Below, one piece after another: positions 57,232-64,000 of a DNA stretch of 64,000 nucleotides (within the stretch, counting starts at the first letter, position 1; the number at the start of each line of letters is the position of its first letter). Below the pieces are notes generated by a model that saw only the letters and a program-made list of their open reading frames with translations, made no database searches and was not told the DNA's origin. Source of the DNA: Weeksella virosa DSM 16922 (GTDB lineage Bacteria > Bacteroidota > Bacteroidia > Flavobacteriales > Weeksellaceae). The stretch spans positions 1,412,001 to 1,476,000 of the forward strand of contig NC_015144.1 in the NCBI RefSeq assembly GCF_000189415.1. Reading direction: 5' to 3'. The position numbers and the translations under genes are program-made.

Positions 57232-57878
57232 GTGATGTTTTTATAAGATGCATCCCAAAACCGATATTCTAATTCGCTTGCTTTGACAAAAGCTTCTAAC
57301 ATTTGCTCTTTTATTTTTTCAGTTGCTCCATCTGCAATCTTATCAACATAAGTTTTTGCTTTTCTTACTCCTTCACCAAATTCATTTCCACTATAGGTGT
57401 CTATCCATTTTTGATATGGATTATTTTCTTTTGCTTGATTTTTGATGATTTCATCACCAACTTCTTTGTAAATCCAAAAGCAAGGCAAAACAGCTGCTAA
57501 TGCAATTTCGATAGGTTCGAATGCAACAGTACTTTTTAAGAAATGTGAATAATGGTGACAAACAGGTTGTGTTTCGATGATGATGTTTGGCGATAATCCA
57601 AAATCCTCAAAATAGGATTCGTGCAAAGCACGTTCAACAATTAATGCGTTTTTTCCGAATTCGAAAAAGTCGATGGCTTGTTGATTGTCTTCAGATTTTG
57701 ATCCAATGGCAGCTAATACTCGTCCAAAATGTTCCAAATATTTTGCATCTTGTAACATGTAAAACTGAAATTTCTCTATTGGTAATGAGCCATTTTGCAA
57801 TTCGATTATAAAAGGCATATTTAGAATATCATTGTAAATAGGTTCGATGGTTTCCCATGCTTTAGTTGTGAATGTCAT
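57216..57878 (-). CDS. tenA: Thiaminase II / aminopyrimidine aminohydrolase TenA
   Basis: Hydrolyses aminopyrimidine breakdown products of thiamine to hydroxymethylpyrimidine for salvage. The 220-residue all-helical protein keeps the active site known from Bacillus TenA: D44 (MLQDAKYL), nucleophile C133 (AAVLPCFWIYKEVG) and E204 (ELEYRFWD). It overlaps thiD by 17 nt and the HAD gene by 16 nt. Confidence 0.95.
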   Translation of the reverse strand: MTFTTKAWETIEPIYNDILNMPFIIELQNGSLPIEKFQFYMLQDAKYLEHFGRVLAAIGSKSEDNQQAIDFFEFGKNALIVERALHESYFEDFGLSPNIIIETQPVCHHYSHFLKSTVAFEPIEIALAAVLPCFWIYKEVGDEIIKNQAKENNPYQKWIDTYSGNEFGEGVRKAKTYVDKIADGATEKIKEQMLEAFVKASELEYRFWDASYKNITWERK

Positions 57879-58698
57879 ACGTTTTTAATTTTTGTGGATT
57901 AAATAAATGATTAAGAGGTCCATTTCCTTTCCCAATTGCTAGGTCTTTACTTCCTAATATTGCTTGTTCAACATATTCTTGTGCTAGTTGTACACTTTGT
58001 GTGAGTGAATATCCCAAAGCTAAATTACACGCAATTGCAGAAGATAGTGTGCAACCTGAACCATGCGTATTTTTTGTCTTTATTTTTTGAGAGGTATAAC
58101 TTTGTACAGGTTGTTCTTTTTGAAATAAATAACTGATAATTTTTTCTTGCTGAAGATGTCCACCTTTTATTAAAAGATTCTGACAACCTAAATTTAAAAT
58201 CGTTTCTCCATAAGCAAGCATCAATTCAGCAGAATCAATTTTATGATTTACCAAAATACTTGCTTCATCAAGATTTGGTGTAATAAGCGTAGCCAAAGGG
58301 AAAAGTTTTTCTATGCAAGCTTCAAGAGTTTCTTCTTTGATTAATCGATGTCCACTGGTCGCAACCATGACAGGGTCATAAACAATCGGTCTATTGTAAT
58401 TTTTTAATTCCTCTGAAATGATATGAACCAATTCAACACTATGAACCATTCCAATTTTTATTGCATCAGGATAAATATCCTCTAATATGGATAGAATTTG
58501 TTCACGAATTGCTTGTGCAGGAATTTCGTAAATATTTTGTACGCCTTTTGTATTTTGAACAGGCAATGCCGTCAATACATTTGTAGCATAACATCCATGA
58601 GCAGAAATTGTTTTGGTATCAGCTTGTATGCCAGCGCCACCGCTTCCATCATATCCGGCAATTGTTAAGACGCTATAGGGTTTTTGCATGGTATTCAT
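57862..58698 (-). CDS. thiD: Hydroxymethylpyrimidine (phosphate) kinase ThiD
   Basis: Phosphorylates HMP twice to HMP diphosphate, 278 residues. Ribokinase-fold motifs: TIAGYDGSGGAGIQADTKT near the N-terminus (about 12-30) and NTHGSGCTLSSAIACNLALG, with the anion hole and catalytic region, in the C-terminal half. Met codons at 58698 and 58689 are both possible starts. It overlaps thiE by 26 nt, implying tight coupling. Confidence 0.96.
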   Translation of the reverse strand: MNTMQKPYSVLTIAGYDGSGGAGIQADTKTISAHGCYATNVLTALPVQNTKGVQNIYEIPAQAIREQILSILEDIYPDAIKIGMVHSVELVHIISEELKNYNRPIVYDPVMVATSGHRLIKEETLEACIEKLFPLATLITPNLDEASILVNHKIDSAELMLAYGETILNLGCQNLLIKGGHLQQEKIISYLFQKEQPVQSYTSQKIKTKNTHGSGCTLSSAIACNLALGYSLTQSVQLAQEYVEQAILGSKDLAIGKGNGPLNHLFNPQKLKTYDIHN

Positions 58699-59332
58699 TA
58701 TTGTTAATAATTTGTTTTAAAATTTGGGTCGATTTTTTTGGATTTTTACTTCCGCAAATGGCAGAAACAATTGCAACACTATCTGCGCCTGCTTGTATGA
58801 TTTTAGCAATATTACTTTCATTAATCCCGCCAATTGCAATCAAAGGTTTTGATGTTTTAGTTTTTAAAAATTTTAATCCATCAAAACCCCATTCAGTAAT
58901 CGTATTGGTTTTTGTTGGAGTCGAAAATATAGGACTTACCCCTAAATGATGTACATATTTCATTTCATCATCATCCAATTGTTTGATATTTTCTAAAGAC
59001 CAACCAATGTGTTTTAGAGCTTGTGTATTTTTCTTAATTTTAGAAGGTGATATATCAGCCTGCCCGACATGTATTCCCCAAGAGTCAACAGCGGTAGCAA
59101 CCTCTAACGAATCGTTAATAATCAACGGGATATTGTAGTGGTCCGTAATATTTTTTAATAATGTAGCTTTTGAAATGTACTCGCCGACACTGCAATTCTT
59201 TTCCCGGAGCTGAATGATGTCAACCCCACCAATAATTGCTTGCTCTGCAACATCTAACCAGTGAAGATACTTACAATCTTTTTCAGAAATAACTAAATAC
59301 AAAGGATAAGGAAAAGTTGGATTAATCTTCAT
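58673..59332 (-). CDS. thiE: Thiamine-phosphate synthase ThiE
   Basis: Joins HMP diphosphate with hydroxyethylthiazole phosphate to give thiamine phosphate. The 219-residue TIM barrel shows IIQLREKN (about 39-46), NDSLEVATAVDSWGIHVGQ, and the GVSPIFSTPTKT phosphate/pyrimidine loop, then IAIGGI. It overlaps thiM by 11 nt and thiD by 26 nt. Confidence 0.95.
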   Translation of the reverse strand: MKINPTFPYPLYLVISEKDCKYLHWLDVAEQAIIGGVDIIQLREKNCSVGEYISKATLLKNITDHYNIPLIINDSLEVATAVDSWGIHVGQADISPSKIKKNTQALKHIGWSLENIKQLDDDEMKYVHHLGVSPIFSTPTKTNTITEWGFDGLKFLKTKTSKPLIAIGGINESNIAKIIQAGADSVAIVSAICGSKNPKKSTQILKQIINNNEYHAKTL

Positions 59333-60125
59333 GAACCGATATTTTTAAGTTTGCTCGAATTTCTTTTGCAGATATATGGTATAACGTGTCATACAAATTC
59401 ATTTGTAAGGTTCCAGGACCATAACTTTTTTTCTGTGCCAATTCACCTGCTAAACTAAATACAGCCATACCGCTAACCGTTTCGAGGAAAGGATTTTTAT
59501 TAAGACCAATAAAAGCACCGATACTAGCTGTTGCCGAACAACCTAAACCAGTAACTTTCGTCATTAATTCATGACCATTTTTAATTTCAATAATCAGATT
59601 GTTGGATACAATAAAATCTGAAGCACCTGAAATGCACACAACAGACCCAAACTTTTGATTTAAATTGTGTGCTGCTTTTATCGCTTGATTACTTTGATGC
59701 GTACTGTCGACTCCTTTTCCCTGGACAGTTTCGAAGCTATCTAAAGCTAAAATTTCCGAAGCATTTCCTCTTACCACGGTAGGATGATAGCGTAACAGTT
59801 CTTTTATAAGTTCGTTTCTGAAGGTTGAGATTCCAGCTCCAACAGGATCCAATATCCAAGGCTTATTCAGTTGATTTGCTTTTTCTGCTGCAATTAGCAT
59901 ACTTTCTGTCCAATAATCATCAAGAGTTCCGATATTGATGACTAATGCATTTGAGATTTCGACAACATTTTCCACTTCTTTATGTGCATGCACCATAACA
60001 GGCGATGCGCCAATTGCCAAAAGAACATTTGCAGTATTGTTCATCACCACAAAATTGGTGATGTTGTGAACAAGCGGATTTTTTATCCGGACAGCATGTA
60101 AATTTTCAATGATTAGATTTTCCAT
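59322..60125 (-). CDS. thiM: Hydroxyethylthiazole kinase ThiM
   Basis: Phosphorylates the thiazole alcohol for salvage. The 267-residue protein starting MENLIIENLH has NPLVHNITNFVVMNNTAN, the ILDPVGAG motif and VTGLGCSATA with C196 of the catalytic anion hole. The frame is open nine codons upstream, but 60125 is the family start. First gene after the TPP riboswitch. ThiC, ThiG and ThiH are not in the cluster, so it serves salvage rather than de novo synthesis. Confidence 0.95.
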   Translation of the reverse strand: MENLIIENLHAVRIKNPLVHNITNFVVMNNTANVLLAIGASPVMVHAHKEVENVVEISNALVINIGTLDDYWTESMLIAAEKANQLNKPWILDPVGAGISTFRNELIKELLRYHPTVVRGNASEILALDSFETVQGKGVDSTHQSNQAIKAAHNLNQKFGSVVCISGASDFIVSNNLIIEIKNGHELMTKVTGLGCSATASIGAFIGLNKNPFLETVSGMAVFSLAGELAQKKSYGPGTLQMNLYDTLYHISAKEIRANLKISVHED

Positions 60126-60219
60126 TAATTGATAATTTTTTAGATAAAACAATTAATGGCTAAAGAGGATTTTCTTCGAAAATAAAGCGTTGCAAATATT
60201 AAATAATTGCATAGACATT

Positions 60220-60296
60220 GCTTTTCCCTACGTCGGTGTTAACCGTATCAGGTTCAAAGGGACTCTCTCAATTCTTTTCAGAATACCCCTAAAGCC
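60220..60296 (-). ncRNA. TPP riboswitch (THI element)
   Basis: On the minus strand the conserved parts appear in order: CTTTAGGGGT opening the P1/P2 region, GAGAG, the core CCCTTTGAACCTGATACGGT, then ACACCGACGTAGGGAA. This is the standard thiamine pyrophosphate aptamer, which represses when the ligand is abundant. About 90 nt separate it from the thiM start. The control is probably at translation initiation or by an expression platform that I cannot resolve. Confidence 0.95.
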
Positions 60297-60300
60297 AAAC

Positions 60301-60330
60301 CAAATTTATATAAATTGTTTCGACATTCAA
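60301..60330 (-). promoter_or_regulatory. Promoter of the thiamine operon
   Basis: On the minus strand a TTG -33 box (60328-60330) and a TAAATTTG -7 box (60301-60308) are 19 nt apart. Transcription would start at about the first base of the riboswitch. Confidence 0.75.
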
Positions 60331-60475
60331 CTTTTTTTAAGAATAAAAAGAAGATTACATCAAGAATTAATGTTGAGATTGATTATAATGTGTAAGAAAA
60401 TATAAGATTTGTTTTTATGCTTCATTTTAATCCCTAATAATTAAAACGATTAATAATAAATTATTTGATGCACAT

Positions 60476-60506
60476 TTTGTAGAATAAAAAAAAATAAATA
60501 TCTTTG
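60476..60506 (+). promoter_or_regulatory. Promoter of the second spc unit (rpsH-secY)
   Basis: A -33 TTTG (60476-60479) and a -7 TATCTTTG (60499-60506) are separated by 19 nt. It supplies transcription for rpsH onward, now cut off from rpsN. It and the thiamine promoter fire away from each other. Confidence 0.78.
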
Positions 60507-60553
60507 CAACCCAAATGCATAGAGCATTAAATAGTAAAGTTTAATCCTAAAAG

Positions 60554-60576
60554 TAGAGTTAGAAGGGCTAACTCTA
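60554..60576 (+). promoter_or_regulatory. Hairpin in the rpsH leader
   Basis: TAGAGTTAG and CTAACTCTA make a perfect 9-bp stem with loop AAGGG, 16 nt before the rpsH start. No T run follows. It could be a leader for S8 autoregulation, which is known for the spc operon in E. coli, but the S8-site core was not identified. Confidence 0.5.
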
Positions 60577-60592
60577 TACTATAGAATTATTT

Positions 60593-60994
60593 ATGTACAC
60601 AGATCCAATTTCAGATTTTCTTACCCGAGTAAGAAATGCAATGATGGCAGGGCACAAAGTTGTGGAGATTCCTGCGTCGAACTTGAAAAAAGAAATCACA
60701 AGAATTCTTTTTGAGCAAGGTTACATCTTGAATTATAAATTCGAGACTAATGAGAAGGGTCATCACTCAATCAAAATTGCATTGAAGTATGACAAATTAA
60801 CTAAGCAACCAGCAATTAAAAAGCTTCAAAGAGCTTCGTCTCCTGGTTTGCGTCAGTATGCAGGAGCGAAGGAATTGCCTCGCGTTTTAAACGGTTTAGG
60901 TGTTGCCATTATATCAACCTCTCGTGGTGTGATGACAGACAAACAGGCACGTAGAGAAAACGTAGGTGGTGAAGTATTATGTTTTGTTTATTAA
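60593..60994 (+). CDS. rpsH: 30S ribosomal protein S8
   Basis: A 133-residue 16S rRNA-binding protein and, in E. coli, translational repressor of the spc operon. MYTDPISDFLTRVRNAMMAG at the start and LGVAIISTSRGVMTDKQARR are diagnostic. First gene of the second spc unit. Confidence 0.98.
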   Translation: MYTDPISDFLTRVRNAMMAGHKVVEIPASNLKKEITRILFEQGYILNYKFETNEKGHHSIKIALKYDKLTKQPAIKKLQRASSPGLRQYAGAKELPRVLNGLGVAIISTSRGVMTDKQARRENVGGEVLCFVY

Positions 60995-61015
60995 TCTATT
61001 AACGCAGAAGAAATT

Positions 61016-61561
61016 ATGTCTAGAATAGGAAACGCACAAATTACATTACCTTCATCAGCTAACGTAGAGTTTAAAGATAATGTTGTAACAGTGAAAAACG
61101 GTAACGTATCTTTGACTCAAGAGTTGAAAGAAGGATTTGATGTGAAAATAGAAGACGGAGTGTTGACGGTAGTTCGTCCGTCAGATTCGAAAGAAGATCG
61201 TTCGTTACACGGATTGTATCGAGCTCTTATTAACAATATGGTAGTAGGAGTAACGGAAGGTTTCAAAACTAGTTTAGAATTGGTTGGGGTTGGGTATAGA
61301 GCATCTAACCAAGGACAAAAATTAGATATGTCATTAGGATTTTCTCATAACATCATTATGGAGATGCCGGAAGAAGTGAAGGTAGAGACTGTAACTGAAA
61401 AAGGGAAAAACCCAATTGTAATTTTAAGCTCACACGACAAGCAATTATTAGGGATGATAGTAGCGAAAATCCGCTCTTTCCGTAAACCAGAGCCTTATAA
61501 AGGAAAAGGTATCAAATTTGTTGGTGAAATAGTAAGAAGAAAAGCAGGTAAATCTGCGTAA
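61016..61561 (+). CDS. rplF: 50S ribosomal protein L6
   Basis: A 181-residue protein at the factor-binding site. ELVGVGYRASNQGQKLDMSL and EPYKGKGIKFVGEIVRRKAG are diagnostic. It follows rpsH by 21 nt. Confidence 0.98.
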   Translation: MSRIGNAQITLPSSANVEFKDNVVTVKNGNVSLTQELKEGFDVKIEDGVLTVVRPSDSKEDRSLHGLYRALINNMVVGVTEGFKTSLELVGVGYRASNQGQKLDMSLGFSHNIIMEMPEEVKVETVTEKGKNPIVILSSHDKQLLGMIVAKIRSFRKPEPYKGKGIKFVGEIVRRKAGKSA

Positions 61562-61574
61562 AAACTTGTAAAAA

Positions 61575-61925
61575 ATGGCATTATCTAAAGTAGAAAAAAG
61601 ACAAAAAATAAAAAGACGCGTACGTCGCAATATTTTTGGTACAGCTGAAAAACCACGTTTATCAGTTTACCGATCAAACAAAGAAATCTACGCACAAATT
61701 ATTGATGATAACACAGGAACTACCTTGGTATCAGCATCATCACGTGAGAAAGGAATTGCGGCAGGAAATAAAACAGAAGTTTCTGCATCAGTAGGGAAAG
61801 CTTTGGCAGAGAAAGCAAAAGCAAAAGGAGTAGAAGCAGTTGTATTTGATCGCAATGGTTTCGTTTATCATGGTAGAATCAAAGCTTTAGCAGATGGAGC
61901 TAGAGAAGGTGGATTAAAATTCTAA
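61575..61925 (+). CDS. rplR: 50S ribosomal protein L18
   Basis: A 116-residue 5S rRNA-binding protein. The basic N-terminus [20 protein letters not shown] and [20 protein letters not shown] are diagnostic. Normal position between rplF and rpsE. Confidence 0.98.
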   Translation: MALSKVEKRQKIKRRVRRNIFGTAEKPRLSVYRSNKEIYAQIIDDNTGTTLVSASSREKGIAAGNKTEVSASVGKALAEKAKAKGVEAVVFDRNGFVYHGRIKALADGAREGGLKF

Positions 61926-61943
61926 AAAAGAAGAAAAGAAATT

Positions 61944-62465
61944 ATGTTAGGATTCAATAACGTAGAAAGAGTAAAGCCAATAGGATTAGATCTTAAAGAT
62001 CGCTTAGTTGGAGTACAACGTGTAACAAAAGTAACAAAAGGTGGACGTGCATTTGGTTTCTCGGCAATCGTTGTCGTAGGAGATATGAATGGAGTAGTAG
62101 GTTATGGTTTAGGTAAGTCTAAAGACGTAGCATCTGCTATTGCAAAAGCGATCGAAGATGCTAAGAAAAACTTAATCCGTATTCCATTACAAGGTGCAAC
62201 AATTCCCCATGAGCAAGAAGCTCGTTACGGTGGGGCGCAAGTCTTCATCCGTCCGGCAGCTGAAGGTACCGGGGTAATTGCGGGTGGTACTGTACGTGCA
62301 GTGTTAGAATCTGCGGGGGTGCGTAATGTGTTATCAAAATCGAAAGGTTCGTCGAACCCACACAATGCGGTTAAAGCTACCTTTGTCGCTTTATTATCTT
62401 TGAGAAGTGCAGAAGAAGTAGCTCGTCAACGCGGAATTTCAGTTAGTCAAGTGTTCAACGGATAA
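61944..62465 (+). CDS. rpsE: 30S ribosomal protein S5
   Basis: A 173-residue protein important for accuracy. [20 protein letters not shown] and [20 protein letters not shown] are diagnostic; no change at the classic spectinomycin loop is evident to me. It precedes rpmD by 11 nt. Confidence 0.98.
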   Translation: MLGFNNVERVKPIGLDLKDRLVGVQRVTKVTKGGRAFGFSAIVVVGDMNGVVGYGLGKSKDVASAIAKAIEDAKKNLIRIPLQGATIPHEQEARYGGAQVFIRPAAEGTGVIAGGTVRAVLESAGVRNVLSKSKGSSNPHNAVKATFVALLSLRSAEEVARQRGISVSQVFNG

Positions 62466-62476
62466 AAAATAATTTC

Positions 62477-62656
62477 ATGAGCAAAGTAAGAGTAAAACAA
62501 GTACGTAGTGCTATTAATCGTGAAAAATCTCAGAAAGCAACTTTAATAGCTTTGGGGTTAACCAAATTAAATCAAGTAGTTGAACATGACGCTACCCCTC
62601 AGATCGAAGGAATGATCCGTAAAGTTCAACATTTAGTAGAAGTAGAAAAGGCCTAA
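62477..62656 (+). CDS. rpmD: 50S ribosomal protein L30
   Basis: A 59-residue protein, MSKVRVKQVRSAINREKSQK at the start and ALGLTKLNQVVEHDATPQIE in the middle, matching short bacterial L30. It fills the expected gap between rpsE and rplO, and both ATG and stop were located directly. Confidence 0.95.
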   Translation: MSKVRVKQVRSAINREKSQKATLIALGLTKLNQVVEHDATPQIEGMIRKVQHLVEVEKA

Positions 62657-62685
62657 GCGCTTTTAATCTTTAAAAGAGTTAGAAA

Positions 62686-63144
62686 ATGAATTTAAGTAAT
62701 TTAAAACCAGCACCTGGTTCAACAAAAAATAAATTCCGTAAAGGTAGAGGAGAAGGTAGTGGAAACGGTCTTACTGCAGGACGCGGACACAAAGGAGCAA
62801 AATCGCGCTCTGGATACTCTAAAAAAATCGGTTTCGAAGGAGGACAAATGCCTTTACAAAGACGTTTACCAAAATTTGGTTTCAAAAATATAAACCGTGT
62901 AGAGTATCAAGGTATCAATCTAGATACAATCCAAGCACTTGTAGATGAAAAGAAAATTACCGATACCTTGAACAGGGAAGTAATGTTAGAATTAGGTTTG
63001 ATACACAAAAACGATTTAGTGAAAATCTTAGGTCGTGGAGAGTTGACTGCCAAATTAAATATTACAGCAGATAAGTTTACAAAAACTGCCCAAGAAGCGA
63101 TCGAAAAAGCTGGAGGTAAAGCAGAATTAATTAACGAGAAGTAA
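62686..63144 (+). CDS. rplO: 50S ribosomal protein L15
   Basis: A 152-residue protein with the glycine/arginine-rich N-terminal arm (FRKGRGEGSGNGLTAGRGHK) and EGGQMPLQRRLPKFGFKN, both diagnostic. It precedes secY by 10 nt. Confidence 0.97.
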   Translation: MNLSNLKPAPGSTKNKFRKGRGEGSGNGLTAGRGHKGAKSRSGYSKKIGFEGGQMPLQRRLPKFGFKNINRVEYQGINLDTIQALVDEKKITDTLNREVMLELGLIHKNDLVKILGRGELTAKLNITADKFTKTAQEAIEKAGGKAELINEK

Positions 63145-63154
63145 ATATTTTTGG

Positions 63155-64000
63155 ATGAAAGGTTTTATACAGACCCTACAAAATATTTGGAATATTAAAG
63201 AACTAAGGCAAAAGTTATTATTAACTTTTGCTTTGTTATTGGTATACAGATTCGGTTCTTATGTACCACTTCCAGGGGTTGATATCAATGAAGTGAATCG
63301 ATTTATAGAGGATCAAGCACACAGTAAAACGGGTATCCTTGGATTGTTGAATTCTTTTACAGGAGGGTCTTTTAGTAGAGCCTCGATTCTCGCATTGGGA
63401 ATCATGCCTTATATTTCTGCTTCCATCGTGGTGCAGTTAATGGGACTGGCAGTACCTTCCATACAAAAATTACAAAAAGAAGGAGAAAGTGGACGAAACA
63501 AAGTCAATCAGATAACTCGTTGGTTAACCATCGGGATTTGTTTGGTTCAAGCACCTGCTTATCTCACGTTGACAACATCACAAATCCTCCCGTATGATCC
63601 TTCTTCTGGGTATGCATTTTACTTATTGCCACCATCGAATTTTTGGTTCTGGTTTCCATCAATCATTATCTTGGTAACGGGTACAATATTTGCGATGTGG
63701 TTAGGTGAAAAAATAACCGATAAAGGAATAGGGAATGGTATATCTATTTTGATTATGGTAGGGATTTTAGCAGATTTACCAAGAGCATTAATGAATTCTT
63801 TCGAAACAGATACCTCTGGCGGAATGTTTTTCTTGCTAGAAATTCTTGGTCTAATTCTGGTAATAGCTTTTTGTATCATGATAGTTTCTGCCGTACGAAA
63901 AGTACCTGTACAATACGTACGACGAGCACAAACCGGTAGCAGTAGTTATATACGTTCTGTAACAGATTCTGTACGTTCGTATATCCCTCTAAAAGTGAAT
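63155..64000 (+). CDS. secY: Protein translocase subunit SecY, 3' end beyond window
   Basis: The main pore subunit of the Sec translocon. From ATG at 63155 the frame is open for all 282 codons to the window edge, about 60% of the usual 430-450. The N-terminus (MKGFIQTLQNIWNIKELRQK), plug region GVDINEVNRF and ILALGIMPYISASIVVQLM are typical, with several membrane segments. It ends the second spc unit as far as seen. Confidence 0.97.
   Translation, partial: MKGFIQTLQNIWNIKELRQKLLLTFALLLVYRFGSYVPLPGVDINEVNRFIEDQAHSKTGILGLLNSFTGGSFSRASILALGIMPYISASIVVQLMGLAVPSIQKLQKEGESGRNKVNQITRWLTIGICLVQAPAYLTLTTSQILPYDPSSGYAFYLLPPSNFWFWFPSIIILVTGTIFAMWLGEKITDKGIGNGISILIMVGILADLPRALMNSFETDTSGGMFFLLEILGLILVIAFCIMIVSAVRKVPVQYVRRAQTGSSSYIRSVTDSVRSYIPLKVN

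Noticed and set aside
1-64000. CRISPR arrays, rRNA operons, integrases or replication origin
   Set aside because: No regularly spaced repeats, no rRNA stretches, no integrase frame and no dnaA-box cluster were seen in the window.

Overview
The window is chromosomal DNA from a low-GC member of Bacteroidota, order Flavobacteriales, most likely Weeksellaceae. The reasons are the RpoD-type promoters of the Bacteroidota form (a TTG-containing -33 box, about 19 nt, then TAnnTTTG), tRNAs without an encoded CCA, a DNA polymerase III alpha subunit fused to a DEDDh exonuclease, SusC/FecA-style outer-membrane proteins, metal-type KdsA and lipoproteins with acidic residues after the lipid cysteine. The genus cannot be fixed from sequence alone.

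Layout. 1-13.5 kb is housekeeping: alaS (C-terminus off the window), an M23 peptidase, a MerR regulator, dnaE, trxA, two identical tRNA-Asp genes, a Nudix hydrolase, bcp, recA, a conserved Bacteroidota protein of unknown role, a metallo-beta-lactamase fold enzyme and tRNA-Leu. 13.5-21.3 kb is accessory: phage-like remnants beside tRNA-Leu, a TonB-family outer-membrane protein, tRNA-Ala, an IS3 transposase fragment, a YbaB protein and, on the minus strand, a lipoprotein with a C-terminal Tae4-like peptidoglycan amidase domain followed by two small extracytoplasmic proteins that look like its immunity partners. 21.3-46 kb mixes transport, protease, nucleotide and envelope genes: ABC permease, prc, surE, TPR protein, gyrA, rpmH, ftsE, glycan genes, kdsA, a HemN-type enzyme, hpt, adk, a C1 peptidase, an Omp85 protein and a phosphate-transport block in which one Pit permease is broken and a second, PhoU-fused one is intact.

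46.3-64 kb is the str-S10-spc ribosomal protein region, interrupted twice. A terminator and a new promoter separate rpsJ from rplC. Between rpsN and rpsH lies a complete TPP-riboswitch-controlled thiamine salvage operon (thiM-thiE-thiD-tenA-HAD) on the opposite strand, so rpsH-rplF-rplR-rpsE-rpmD-rplO-secY must start from its own promoter, which can be seen.

The observations most worth following are: (1) the surface-lipoprotein Tae4-like toxin with candidate immunity genes; (2) a 19-bp perfect hairpin that buries the start codon of the Pit accessory gene and carries in its loop the start of a 7-codon leader ORF whose stop abuts that start codon; (3) the riboswitch operon inside the spc operon; and (4) a cluster of decayed genes (Pit permease, a small lipoprotein, a YgjV-like membrane protein, a PAPS-reductase-like phage gene).
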